64,000 nucleotides of DNA from Micromonospora orduensis (lineage in GTDB: Bacteria > Actinomycetota > Actinomycetes > Mycobacteriales > Micromonosporaceae): assembly GCF_006228125.1 (NCBI RefSeq), contig NZ_VDFY01000208.1, positions 37,111 to 101,110 on the forward strand, in the 5' to 3' direction. The notes below the pieces were generated by a model, which saw only the letters and a program-made list of their open reading frames with translations, had not been told where the DNA came from and searched no databases. A program made the translations under genes and the position numbers. This document shows, piece by piece, positions 8,677 through 17,736 of this stretch. The first letter of the stretch is position 1. Each line of letters opens with the position of its first letter.

Positions 8677-9681
8677 GTGAGGTCGCCACTTCAGGGCGGG
8701 CTGCCGCCGACGGGCGCGGTGGTCGGCGCCGTCGTGGAGATCGCCTGCGACGAGTCGGGGTTCTCGGGCACCAATCTGCTGCACTCGACCGCCCCGGTGA
8801 TCACGCACGCGAGTGTCGACCTGGTCGTCGACGAGGCCGTCGCGCTCATCACCGCGCTGCGGTCCGGGTTCCGGTTCTCGCCGCACGAGTTCAAGTCCGG
8901 GCACTTCCTGCGCCGCTCGGGCGCGGACGAGGCCCTGGAATGGTTCCTCGCGGCGTTGGCCGGTCGCGCGCACGTCCACCTGATCGACAAGGAGTTCTTC
9001 CTCGTCACCCGCATCGTCGACTTCCTGCTGACCGAGCCGTCGTACGCGGCCGGCACCCGCCTGGCCCGCGACCACCATCCCGCCTCCCTCGCCCTGTACG
9101 AGGCCGGACGCTCGGCCGGGAGCGACTGGGCCGCCTTCCTGTCGGCGTTCGTCGATCTCGTCCGGATGAAGCGGCGGTTGCCGGTCGACCGGACGGTGCA
9201 ATGGTTCTTCCAGGCCCGGGACGCGCTGCGGCGGCACCGGCTCGGCGTGGCGGCGGACGCCGTCCTCGACGGGCTCGACCCCTGTCGCGTGCGGGCCCTG
9301 GTGGCCCGGCTCGACGGGGACGACCGGTCGGTCCCTCCGCCGCTGGAGCCGTTGTTGCCGGCGCTGGCGGAGACGGTCCTGTCGTGGAGTGACGGCCGGC
9401 GGCAGGTGCTGGTGACGCACGACGAGCAGAGCGCCCTGACGGCCGACCGGTTGACCCGTCTCCAGCGGGTGCTGGCCACCGGAGGTGCCTCGGTGGCGGA
9501 CGCCGACCCGACCGGGGTGTTGCCCGACGGGGTGTCGCCCCTGGCCGGACTGGTGACTGTGGACTCCCGCGACGATCCGCGCGTGCAGGTCGCGGACCTC
9601 CTCGCGGGGGTGGCCCGGCGGATGCCGCACATCATCGACGGGACGCTCCGCCAGCCGCCGCCGCGTCGTCGGGGCGGGTGA
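8677..9681 (+). CDS. DUF3800-like protein (RNase H-fold, possible nuclease)
   Basis: The 334-residue product begins with a strand ending in ACDESGFSG and ends with DDPRVQVADLLAGVARR. An N-terminal DESG and a C-terminal D-x-x-x-Q-V-A-D-L-L-A-G are the recognisable marks of DUF3800, a family with a predicted RNase H-like fold found both alone and near defence or mobile-element genes. The middle is longer and less typical than in small family members. The GTG at 8677 has GGGAG 7 nt upstream; the open frame extends further 5' without a ribosome site. Its function is not established. It may be co-transcribed with the WGR gene before it and the hydrolase 75 bp after it. Confidence 0.65.
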   Translation: MRSPLQGGLPPTGAVVGAVVEIACDESGFSGTNLLHSTAPVITHASVDLVVDEAVALITALRSGFRFSPHEFKSGHFLRRSGADEALEWFLAALAGRAHVHLIDKEFFLVTRIVDFLLTEPSYAAGTRLARDHHPASLALYEAGRSAGSDWAAFLSAFVDLVRMKRRLPVDRTVQWFFQARDALRRHRLGVAADAVLDGLDPCRVRALVARLDGDDRSVPPPLEPLLPALAETVLSWSDGRRQVLVTHDEQSALTADRLTRLQRVLATGGASVADADPTGVLPDGVSPLAGLVTVDSRDDPRVQVADLLAGVARRMPHIIDGTLRQPPPRRRGG

Positions 9682-9756
9682 CAGGCACGACGGGCCGACT
9701 CGCGGGCGATCCTCGTCGCACCCGGAACCGGCCCCGCCGGTCGTAGGCTCACCGAC

Positions 9757-10635
9757 ATGACGGACATCCGGACGCACACCCTCTCCATCCCCGGCGTCGA
9801 GCTCGTCCACGACGTCCGCGGCCCGCTGCCTCCTTCCGGCGGCCACCGTACGTTGCTCATGATCGGCCAGCCGATGACGGCGGACGGTTTCGGAGCGCTC
9901 GCCCCGCACTTCACGGACCGCACAGTCGTCACCTACGACCCGCGCGGCCTGGGTCGCAGCGTCCGCACGGACGGCCGGTCCGACCACACGCCGCAGCAGC
10001 AGGCGGCCGACCTGCACGCGCTGATCGAGGCGCTCGGCGTCGGGCCGGTCGACGTGTTCGCCAGCAGCGGCGGCGCGGTGACCGCCCTCGAACTGGTCGC
10101 CACCCACCCCGAGGACGTCGCCACGCTTGTGGCACACGAACCGCCGATCAACGCCGTCCTGCCCGACGCCACGGCCGCCGAACGCGCCCGGGCCGGCTTC
10201 TACGAGGCGTACCAGGCGAAGGGCCGCGGCGCGGGGATGGCCTCGTTCATCGCGATGACGTCCTGGCAGGGCGAGTTCACCGACGCCTACTTCGCCCAGC
10301 CCACCCCCGACCCGGCGATGTTCGGCATGCCGGCCGACGACGACGGCACCCGCGACGATCCGCTGCTGTCGAAGAACTCGTGGGCGATCACCGACTACCG
10401 GCCCGACGCCACAGTGCTCACCGCGGCCCCGACCCGGATCGTGATCGCGGTCGGCGAGGAGTCGGCGGGGACATACACCGCGCGTACGGCCCTGGGCACC
10501 GCGGCGTTGCTCGGCCAGGAGCCCGTGGTGTTCCCCAGCCACCACGGCGGGTTCCTCGGCGGCGAGTTCGGTTACGCCGGCAAGCCCGAGGAGTTCGCCA
10601 CCCGACTGCGGGACGTCCTGGACGCCGGGGCATAG
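9757..10635 (+). CDS. Alpha/beta-fold hydrolase
   Basis: The 292-residue cytoplasmic hydrolase shows the family pattern: YDPRGLGRSVRTDG after the oxyanion strand, the nucleophile elbow ASSGGA at about 103-108 (A-S-S-G-G in place of G-x-S-x-G), and a C-terminal SHHGGF with the likely catalytic His. The elbow variant is seen in many actinobacterial hydrolases of this type. The substrate is unknown. The gene lies 9 bp upstream of the acetamidase-family gene, so the two are probably co-transcribed. No upstream overlap with the DUF3800-like gene exists. Confidence 0.85.
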   Translation: MTDIRTHTLSIPGVELVHDVRGPLPPSGGHRTLLMIGQPMTADGFGALAPHFTDRTVVTYDPRGLGRSVRTDGRSDHTPQQQAADLHALIEALGVGPVDVFASSGGAVTALELVATHPEDVATLVAHEPPINAVLPDATAAERARAGFYEAYQAKGRGAGMASFIAMTSWQGEFTDAYFAQPTPDPAMFGMPADDDGTRDDPLLSKNSWAITDYRPDATVLTAAPTRIVIAVGEESAGTYTARTALGTAALLGQEPVVFPSHHGGFLGGEFGYAGKPEEFATRLRDVLDAGA

Positions 10636-10644
10636 CCTGCCCAG

Positions 10645-11580
10645 ATGCGACACACCCTCACCCCTGGCGACGACACCCTGCACGGCCACTTCTCCGTCGA
10701 CTTTCCGCCGGTGCTGACAATCGACCCCGGCGACACCGTCATCTACCGCACCCTGGACTGCTGGTGGTCGGCCGGCCCGTACCCCGGTGGGTACAACGGC
10801 GACCGCCCCCGGGTTCCGCAGCGCCAGCCGGACCACGGGCACGCGCTGATCGGCCCGGTCGCGGTGCGCGGCGCCCGCGCCGGCCAGACCCTTGAGGTAC
10901 GCGTCGACGCGATCACCCCGGGCACCTGGGGCACCACCGTGGCCGGTGGCTGGCCGAGCGGCTTCAACGAGCGCTACGGCGTCGAGCACGACCAGGTGGT
11001 GCACTCCTGGGAGCTGGACCCGGTGGCGATGACCGGCCGCAACCAGCACGGCCACACGATCGCGCTGCGCCCGTTCATGGGGGTGCTCGGTATGCCGCCG
11101 GCCGAGCCGGGGCGGCACTCGACGACCCCGCCCCGACCGCACGGCGGCAACCTGGACTGCAAGGACCTGACGGCCGGCAGCACCCTGCTGCTGCCGATCC
11201 CGGTCGACGGCGCGCTGTTCTCGGTCGGGGACGGGCACGCCGCGCAGGGCGACGGGGAAATCGGCGGCACCGCGATCGAGTGCCCGATGGAGGAGGTGAC
11301 GCTGACCTTCGACGTCCGGGACGACTTCCCGATCACCGGCCCGGTGGCCCGTACCCCGGACGCCTGGTTGACGCTCGGCGTCGGCGCGTCCCTCGACGAC
11401 GCCACGTTCATGGCCCTGAACTCGATGCTCACCCTGCTGCAACGGTCACACGGTGTCAGCCGCGCGGACGCCGCCGCGCTGGCAAGCGTCGCGGTCGACG
11501 TACGGGTGACGCAGATCGTCAACGAGACCGTCGGCGCCCATGCGGTGCTCCGCGACGACGCGTTGCGCTTTCCCGGCTGA
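10645..11580 (+). CDS. Acetamidase/formamidase family protein
   Basis: FmdA/AmdA-family enzymes (PF03069) hydrolyse short-chain amides to the acid plus ammonia in the cytoplasm. The 311-residue sequence begins with the typical beta-rich half (DTLHGHFSVDFPP, DTVIYRTLD), contains HGGNLDCKDLTAGSTLLLPI and FSVGDGHAAQGDGEIGGTAIE, which carry the family's conserved Asp/His/Glu residues, and ends with the dimer region. The length is normal. The start ATG is 9 bp after the hydrolase stop, implying one transcript. The family also includes uncharacterised members, so amide use is likely rather than proven. Confidence 0.9.
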   Translation: MRHTLTPGDDTLHGHFSVDFPPVLTIDPGDTVIYRTLDCWWSAGPYPGGYNGDRPRVPQRQPDHGHALIGPVAVRGARAGQTLEVRVDAITPGTWGTTVAGGWPSGFNERYGVEHDQVVHSWELDPVAMTGRNQHGHTIALRPFMGVLGMPPAEPGRHSTTPPRPHGGNLDCKDLTAGSTLLLPIPVDGALFSVGDGHAAQGDGEIGGTAIECPMEEVTLTFDVRDDFPITGPVARTPDAWLTLGVGASLDDATFMALNSMLTLLQRSHGVSRADAAALASVAVDVRVTQIVNETVGAHAVLRDDALRFPG

Positions 11581-11588
11581 CGACCCTC

Positions 11589-11620
11589 GGGCGGCCCGGA
11601 CAGCGTCGTCCGGACCGCCC
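11589..11620. terminator. Bidirectional stem-loop terminator between convergent genes
   Basis: Arm 11589-11601 pairs with 11608-11620 over 13 positions with one mismatch, closing a 6-nt loop. It lies between the acetamidase and trypsin genes, which end toward each other, so it can serve both. Confidence 0.75.
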
Positions 11621-11635
11621 GCTGGGCCGTGCGGG

Positions 11636-12427
11636 TCAGCCGCCGAGGCTCGCGGCTGCCGAGGCGATCGTCGAGGCGAAGTAGCTCACCTGGGTGTAGA
11701 CGCCCGGGTAGTTGGGTCGGGCGCAGCCGTTGCCCCAGCTGACGATGCCGACCTGGATCCAGGCGTTGTTGGCGTCGCGGCGGAACATCGGGCCACCGGA
11801 GTCACCCTGGCAGGTGTCGACGCCGCCGCTGGCGTACCCGGCGCAGATCTCCTGGGCGGCGATGATGTCGCCGCCGTAGTAGGAGTTGCAGGTCGAGTCG
11901 CTGACGAACGGCACGGTCGCCTTGAGCAGGTAGCGCTGCTGGGCGCCACCCTCGCGGGCGGCACCCCAGCCGGCGACGGTGAAGGTGCCGCTGTCGTAGG
12001 CGGTCGTGGTGGCGATCGGCAGGGTGCTCAACCCGGTGACGGGGGTGGCCAGCCGGATCAACGCCCAGTCCCGGCCACTGCCGTTGTAGCCGGGGGCGCG
12101 GTAGACGTAGTTCGACCGGACGGTGATCCGGCTGGACGACTGGAGGTCGACCTCGCCGAGGGTCGCGGTGATGCTGGTGTTGGTGCCGGTCGAGCCCACG
12201 CAGTGCGCCGCGGTGAGCACCAGCCGGGGGCTGTACAGCGCCCCGCCGCAGCCCATCGAGAGACGCACCATGAACGGGAACTCGCCCTGGGCGGCGCGGG
12301 TGCCGCCGACGACGTTCGGGGTGATCGGGCTGTCGGCGGCGGCCGGAGCCGTGAGCGTGAGGCTGCCCGCGGTCACCGCGGCCAGCGCGGTGGCCAACAG
12401 GCCGGTGAGGGTGCGCCAGCGAACCAT
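11636..12427 (-). CDS. Secreted trypsin-like serine protease (family S1)
   Basis: The 263-residue preproprotease has a signal peptide at about 1-31, a short activation peptide (ADSPITPN) and a mature N-terminus VVGGT at 39-43. The catalytic triad is His75 (LTAAHC), Asp120 (RDWALI) and Ser210 (GDSGGP). Asp204, six residues before the Ser, predicts trypsin-like cleavage after Arg/Lys. Six cysteines allow the usual three disulfides. The ATG at 12425-12427 has GGAGGAA upstream, and the longer open frame adds only implausible residues. An AT-rich stretch with TATGAT near 12480-12500 may be its promoter. Confidence 0.93.
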   Translation of the reverse strand: MVRWRTLTGLLATALAAVTAGSLTLTAPAAADSPITPNVVGGTRAAQGEFPFMVRLSMGCGGALYSPRLVLTAAHCVGSTGTNTSITATLGEVDLQSSSRITVRSNYVYRAPGYNGSGRDWALIRLATPVTGLSTLPIATTTAYDSGTFTVAGWGAAREGGAQQRYLLKATVPFVSDSTCNSYYGGDIIAAQEICAGYASGGVDTCQGDSGGPMFRRDANNAWIQVGIVSWGNGCARPNYPGVYTQVSYFASTIASAAASLGG

Positions 12428-12636
12428 GCATTCCTCCGCATCGGTACGGCACGCCTCGTGAGCGCACCTGATCGAGATAGCGGTCATCATATTGATATAC
12501 GTGGATGTTGCGGGTCATCCCCTCTGGGTCGTACTCCCCGCGTTATGGGTCCACCGGCCCGCCCACCCGGCCGTGTCGGTGGCGGTGTCGGTGCCGTGTC
12601 GGCGCGGTGTCAGGAGACCGGCGCAGGCTGTGGGAC

Positions 12637-13617
12637 ATGACAGCTGACCTGGTGATCGAGGCCGAGGGCCTCGTCAAGCACTTCGGGAAGACGAGGGCGC
12701 TACAGGGCGTCGACCTCGCCGTACCCCGGGGGACGGTGCTCGGGGTCCTCGGACCCAACGGCGCCGGAAAGACCACCGCCGTACGCATCCTCTCCACGCT
12801 CCTCACCCCGGACTCCGGCACCGCCCGGATCGGCGGTTTCGACGTCGTCCGCGACGCCGAGCGGGTCCGCCAGAGCATCGGCCTCACCGGCCAGTACGCC
12901 TCGGTCGACGAGGACCTGACCGGACGGCAGAACCTGGAACTGTTCGGGACGCTGCTGGAGCTGGGCCGCGTCGGCGCCCGGAGGCGGGCCGCCGAACTGC
13001 TCGACTGGTTCGACCTGACCGAGGCCGCCGGCCGGCCGGCGAAGACGTACTCCGGCGGCATGCGCCGGCGGCTGGACCTGGCCGCCAGCCTCGTCGGATC
13101 ACCGGATGTGATCTTCCTGGACGAGCCGACGACCGGCCTCGACCCGGCCAAGCGCGAGGACATGTGGGAAGTGGTCCGGTCGCTCGTCACAAACGGCTCG
13201 ACGGTGCTGCTCACCACCCAGTACCTGGAGGAGGCCGACGCGCTCGCCGACTCGATCACGGTGATCGACCACGGGCGGGTCATCGCGCACGACACCCCCG
13301 AGGGGCTCAAGCGGGTGGTCGGCGGGCAGACCCTGGAGGTCCGGCCGTCCGATCTCGCGGACCTGCCCCGGATCGCGGCGATCCTGTCCGAGGTCGGCTC
13401 CGGCGCGCAGGCCGACGAGATCCGCAAGGGCGTGCTCGCGGTACCGGTCACCGACGACCGGGCGCTGACCGAGAGCGTCGCGCGGTTCGCCGCCGTCGGC
13501 ATCGCGGTCACCGAACTCTCCCTGCACCTGCCGAGCCTCGACGAGGTGTTCTTCACCCTCACCGGGCGTACGGCATCCGAGGACGACACCACCCACCGCA
13601 CGGAGGTCGCGGCATGA
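12637..13617 (+). CDS. drrA: Daunorubicin-resistance-type ABC exporter, ATPase subunit
   Basis: The 326-residue ATPase of the DrrA class energises export of drugs or lipids with its partner permease. Walker A GPNGAGKTT is at 39-47, the signature YSGGMRRRL near 137, Walker B VIFLDEPTTGLDP near 157 and the H-loop equivalent LLTTQYLEEAD near 187 (Gln in the place of His, as in DrrA). The C-terminal DUF4162-like tail of about 90 residues is also typical. The ATG at 12637 starts the homologous part; upstream in-frame codons look non-coding. Its TGA overlaps the permease ATG by 4 bp. The exported substrate is unknown; the symbol denotes family only. Confidence 0.9.
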   Translation: MTADLVIEAEGLVKHFGKTRALQGVDLAVPRGTVLGVLGPNGAGKTTAVRILSTLLTPDSGTARIGGFDVVRDAERVRQSIGLTGQYASVDEDLTGRQNLELFGTLLELGRVGARRRAAELLDWFDLTEAAGRPAKTYSGGMRRRLDLAASLVGSPDVIFLDEPTTGLDPAKREDMWEVVRSLVTNGSTVLLTTQYLEEADALADSITVIDHGRVIAHDTPEGLKRVVGGQTLEVRPSDLADLPRIAAILSEVGSGAQADEIRKGVLAVPVTDDRALTESVARFAAVGIAVTELSLHLPSLDEVFFTLTGRTASEDDTTHRTEVAA

Positions 13618-14441
13618 GCACCCTGGTCGGCGCACCACCCACGGCGAGCCCCGCCCTGTCGACGGCCGCCCCGAACCCACGACCGTTCCGGCTCGTACGA
13701 CACTCGTTGGCACTCGCCAAGCGCAGTCTCATCAAGACCTGGCGTACCCCCGAGGCCCTGATCGACGTCACGCTGCAACCGGTGCTGTTCCTCGTCATCT
13801 TCGTGTACGTCTTCGGGGGCGCGGTCGCCGGCTCCACCCACGACTACCTGCAGTTCCTGCTGCCCGGCATCCTGGCGCAGACCATCGCGACGGGTGCCAT
13901 CGCGATCGGCGTCAACCTCAACACCGACATCGCCAAGGGCATCTTCGACCGCTTCCGGTCGCTGCCGATCCCCCGCTCCGCACCGCTGGTCGGCGCGGTA
14001 CTGGGTGACGTCGTCCGGTACGTGATCGTCACGGTCTCGACCCTCGCGATCGGCTACCTGATGGGCTTCCGGATCGAGACCGACCCGTTCCGGGCGATCG
14101 CCGGCTGCCTGCTCGCGGTGCTGTTCGCGCTCTGCCTGAGCTGGCTACCGGTCTACGTGTCGATGAAGGTACGCACCCCCGGGGCCGTGCAGGGCCTGAT
14201 GTTCGCGCTGATCATGCCGCTGAGCTTCGCGTCCAACGTGTTCGTCGCCGCCGACACCCTGCCCGGCTGGATGCGGGCCTTCGTGGACGTCAACCCGATG
14301 ACCCACCTGGTGGATTCGGTACGCGGGCTGTTCCTCGGCACTCCGCTCGGCTCGCACGTGTGGTGGACCCTCGCCTGGTGCGTCGGCTTCGTGGCGGTGT
14401 TCATGCCACTGGCGCTGCGCGCGTACCGCCGGAAGATCTGA
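13614..14441 (+). CDS. drrB: Daunorubicin-resistance-type ABC exporter, permease subunit
   Basis: The 275-residue integral membrane protein of the ABC-2 family has six hydrophobic segments (first around PVLFLVIFVYVFGG, last WWTLAWCVGFVAVFMPLAL) and the family region IAKGIFDRFRSLPIPRSAPL after the second helix. It forms the pore for the adjacent ATPase. Translation is coupled to it by an ATGA overlap. The stop is one base from the stop of the convergent regulator at 14443, so the two transcripts must overlap. The symbol denotes family, not a proven daunorubicin function. Confidence 0.9.
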   Translation: MSTLVGAPPTASPALSTAAPNPRPFRLVRHSLALAKRSLIKTWRTPEALIDVTLQPVLFLVIFVYVFGGAVAGSTHDYLQFLLPGILAQTIATGAIAIGVNLNTDIAKGIFDRFRSLPIPRSAPLVGAVLGDVVRYVIVTVSTLAIGYLMGFRIETDPFRAIAGCLLAVLFALCLSWLPVYVSMKVRTPGAVQGLMFALIMPLSFASNVFVAADTLPGWMRAFVDVNPMTHLVDSVRGLFLGTPLGSHVWWTLAWCVGFVAVFMPLALRAYRRKI

Positions 14442-14442
14442 C

Positions 14443-17400
14443 CTACGCGAGCAGGTCGTCCATCAGCTCGCGGATGCGGGCCACCACGACGGCGACCGGC
14501 CGCTCGCGCCACGCGGCCAGCAACGGCTCACGCTGCTCCTCGACCCCGAGGGCGGCGGTGAGCCGTTCCGCGTTCCCGGGTGGGAAGAACGACCCGACGT
14601 GCGAGCCGATCCGCGTGCCGAGCGCGAACAGTTCGCGGGCGACCGGACCGTCACCTCCGTGGGCGGCCAGCTCGGCGCCGCCCAGCGCCCACGCCCCGAT
14701 CACCGGCAGGTCCCTGGAGGCGAACGCCTCGTCGCGGGACAGCGTCAGCAACGCGGCGGCGTCCGCCTCCGCGGCCGGGTCCGGCCGTACCTGCCCCAGC
14801 CGCAGACGCAGGACGGCCACCGCGACCCGGAGGACGACACGCGCCTGCGGCTGCGCGCCGGCCCCTGCGGCCAGGAGCCGGGTCACCCCCTCGGCGTGGA
14901 CGAGGGCCTCGTCGAAGCCCTCACGCTGCCACGCGAGGTGAGCCAGCCCGAGCCGCGCCTGGGCGGCGTCGACCTCCTCGGCCTCGCCCAGCGTCGCCGT
15001 GTCCACGAGCCGCCGCTCCGCGTCCCGGTCGCCGGTCAGGGCGAGCTGCACGTCCAGCCGGACCCGGATCGAGCGGGCGTCCTGCGCGGCGCCGACCAGC
15101 TCCATGTGCCGGATGCTGCGGGCCAGCCAGTCGGTCGACCGGGTGTCGTCGCGCGGCATGAGGAACTGCCCGACGGCTCCCGCCGCCATCGCCATCCCCC
15201 AGTGGTCACCGGCCACCTCGAAACGGCCGTACGCCTGCTCGGCGTCGACCACCGACGCCTCGGGCATGCCACCATTCTCCCGGATGGCGGCGCGGGCGAA
15301 GAAGCCGAGCCCCTGGACGTACGGGTCCGGGTGGGTGATCAGTTCGGTGACGCCCTTCGCACTCTGCTCCGGGTCGGACGTGTCGAACTCCGGCAACGCC
15401 GACGCGAGCGCGGTCTGCCGGACCGACACCTGGGTGGGCCGTTCGGCGAGTACCGTCCGCAGCGCCCGGCGGGCGATGGCGGCGAGCCGCAGCTCGCCGC
15501 TGATGCCGGCGTTGACCCCGACCAGCAGGCCCGTCCGGACGATCCGGTCGGCGTCGGGCAGTGGCCGCCCCGTCGCCCGGCCGTGCAGGAGCGCGGAGCG
15601 TCGCCGTCGCCGCGGCTCGTCGACGTGCAGCAGGCCCCGCGCCCAGCCGAGGACCTCCAGGTGCAGGCCGCGTACGGACCACAGGTGGAACAGCGCGGTG
15701 GCGACGTCGACCGAGGCCGGTTCGTCGTCGACAGCGAGCGACCAGCGCAGAGCCGCGACCAGATTGTCCTGCTCGGCGGCGCAGCGGGCGAGCGCCTCGA
15801 TCTGACCCGGGCCGACGAACCGGTCGGCGAGCGTCACCGCCTCCGTCCGGCCCCAGTCGACCAGGCCGGCCATGGCCGCGTCCCGGTCACCGGCCGCGTC
15901 GAGCCGGGCTTCGCCGTACTCGCGGACGGTTTCGAGCATCCGGTAGCGGGGCGGCCCCTCCCCCTCGACCAGGGTCAGCAGGGACTGTTCGACGAGCGTC
16001 GCCAGACCGCGCCGTACGTCCGGGGTTCCCGCGACCGAGGCGGCGAGATCGGCGGTGAACGCGGCGGGGACGACCGCCACCCGCTGGAGCAGCTCACGGT
16101 CGTCCGGGGCGAGCAGCTCGCGGCTCCAGTCGACCATCGCCCACAGGCTCGCGTGCCGCTCCGGCAGGCCGCGCAGCGCGTCGTCGAGCAGCGCGAACCG
16201 GTCGGTCAGACCGGCGAGCACGTCGTCGATCGGCATGTGCCGCAGCCGCGCGGCGGCCAGTTCGAGCGCCAACGGCAGGTTGTCGAGCCGGTGGCACAGG
16301 GCGAGCGCCCGTTCGTCGTCCCAGGTCGGCACCGCGCCGCCGGCCCGCGCCCGGGACTCGATCAGGGCGAGCGCGTCGGCGTCCGGCAGGGCGGTGAGCC
16401 GGTGCACCAGTTCGCCGGCCAGGCCCAGCGGCGCCCGGCTCGTCGCGAGGACAGCGACCTCCGCGGACGTCACCGCCACCAGGTCCGCGACGACGGTGGC
16501 CGCCGCGTCGAGGACGTGCTCGCAGTTGTCCAGCACCAGCAGCCCGTCGAGGTCCGGCGCCACGGCGCGCAGCCGCTCCACCGGGTTGAGGACCCGCCGT
16601 TCCAGACCCAGGTTGCCGCCGGTCGCCGACGTGTCCGCACCGCCCAGCGCGGCGAGCACCGTGGGCAGCACCTCGTCGGGTGAGCGCAGACCGGCCAGCT
16701 CGATCACGCGTACCGCCTGCCCGGCCGCCGCCGCGCGCCGCGCCACCTCGGCGGCGAGGCGGGTCTTGCCCGCCCCGCCGGTCGCCACGATCGTCACCAG
16801 CGCCGTCCCGGTCAACGCGTCGGTGACGGCTTCGACGTCACGCTCCCGCCCGACGAGGGCGGTCAGTGGCCGGCGCCACGCGGCGGGCAACGTGATCCGT
16901 GCCGGCTGCCGGGTCGGCGCCACGACGGTCGGGGTGGTGAGTTCGCCGCGCAGCAGGGCCAGGTGGACCTCGGCGATCACCGGCGACGGGTCGGTGCCGT
17001 ACCGGTCGGCCAGGTCGGCGCGCAGCCGCTCGATCACCTCCAGGGCCTCGGCGTCGCGGCCCTGGGCGGCGAGCACCCGGACCAGCAGCGCGGCCGACGG
17101 CTCGTCCGGCGGGGTACGCGCGGCGAGCCGGCGCAGGTCCGCCTCGTCGAACGGCCCCGCACCGGCGAGCGCCGCCCGCGCGCGCAGCGCGGCGACGTCG
17201 GCGAACAGGCGGGCGTCCTCGGTGGCGTCGAGATCCGGGACCTCGGGGAACAACTCCCGCGCCCGGTCGGCCGCGTCCCGGGCAGCCGACGGATCCCCGG
17301 CCCGGAGCGCGGAGTTCGCCCGCTCGACGAGTGCCCGCGCCTCGACCACGTCGACGGTGATCTGGTCGGATGGCAGCCGGTATCCGCCCGGCACCGCGAC

Positions 17401-17616
17401 GACCGGCAGCCCGAGACGGCGTACCCGCGACACCAGCGCCTGGACGGCGCCTGTCGCGTCGTCCGGCGGGGCGCCGTCCCACACGGCGTCCACGAGCAGC
17501 GCGGTGGAGACCGCCCGCCCACGCGCGTCGACAAGCGCGCGCACCACGGCCGCGAGCCGCTCGCCCCGGACCGGTCGACCGTCGACGGCGAGCGGGCCGA
17601 GGATCGTGATCTGCAC
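14443..17616 (-). CDS. AfsR-like regulator: winged helix, BTAD and ATPase domains
   Basis: The 1,057-residue regulator has an OmpR-type winged helix at about 1-85 (VQITILGPLAVDG, VSRVRRLGLPVV), a bacterial transcriptional activation domain at about 90-225, an NB-ARC/STAND ATPase with P-loop GGAGKTR at 280-286 and Walker B LLVLDNCEH, then a long helical TPR-like half. The order matches SARP-class regulators such as AfsR that control antibiotic or stress genes. Of two GTG candidates, 17616 is chosen because the beta strand begins there and a GGGGGA lies upstream. The gene is convergent with drrAB, so linkage to the exporter is positional only. No phosphorylation domain is seen. Confidence 0.85.
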   Translation of the reverse strand: MQITILGPLAVDGRPVRGERLAAVVRALVDARGRAVSTALLVDAVWDGAPPDDATGAVQALVSRVRRLGLPVVAVPGGYRLPSDQITVDVVEARALVERANSALRAGDPSAARDAADRARELFPEVPDLDATEDARLFADVAALRARAALAGAGPFDEADLRRLAARTPPDEPSAALLVRVLAAQGRDAEALEVIERLRADLADRYGTDPSPVIAEVHLALLRGELTTPTVVAPTRQPARITLPAAWRRPLTALVGRERDVEAVTDALTGTALVTIVATGGAGKTRLAAEVARRAAAAGQAVRVIELAGLRSPDEVLPTVLAALGGADTSATGGNLGLERRVLNPVERLRAVAPDLDGLLVLDNCEHVLDAAATVVADLVAVTSAEVAVLATSRAPLGLAGELVHRLTALPDADALALIESRARAGGAVPTWDDERALALCHRLDNLPLALELAAARLRHMPIDDVLAGLTDRFALLDDALRGLPERHASLWAMVDWSRELLAPDDRELLQRVAVVPAAFTADLAASVAGTPDVRRGLATLVEQSLLTLVEGEGPPRYRMLETVREYGEARLDAAGDRDAAMAGLVDWGRTEAVTLADRFVGPGQIEALARCAAEQDNLVAALRWSLAVDDEPASVDVATALFHLWSVRGLHLEVLGWARGLLHVDEPRRRRRSALLHGRATGRPLPDADRIVRTGLLVGVNAGISGELRLAAIARRALRTVLAERPTQVSVRQTALASALPEFDTSDPEQSAKGVTELITHPDPYVQGLGFFARAAIRENGGMPEASVVDAEQAYGRFEVAGDHWGMAMAAGAVGQFLMPRDDTRSTDWLARSIRHMELVGAAQDARSIRVRLDVQLALTGDRDAERRLVDTATLGEAEEVDAAQARLGLAHLAWQREGFDEALVHAEGVTRLLAAGAGAQPQARVVLRVAVAVLRLRLGQVRPDPAAEADAAALLTLSRDEAFASRDLPVIGAWALGGAELAAHGGDGPVARELFALGTRIGSHVGSFFPPGNAERLTAALGVEEQREPLLAAWRERPVAVVVARIRELMDDLLA

Positions 17617-17736
17617 GCACCCAGCATCCCCCACCCGCGTTCGCGGGCCGTCGGCAACCCGACGGACGTACCGGTCAGCTGTTGTCGTGCCGATGTCGCA
17701 CGTCAGGGATAGTTGTCGCCGGGACCTCGCGTACGG

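Noticed and set aside
8305..11442. Long minus-strand open frame of about 1,045 codons
   Set aside because: It lies antisense to four well-supported plus-strand genes. The residue composition (Arg/Gly/His/Val-rich) is that of the complementary strand of high-GC coding DNA.
14599..16683. Plus-strand open frame of 694 codons inside the AfsR-like regulator
   Set aside because: It is antisense of a gene with clear winged-helix, BTAD and P-loop domains.
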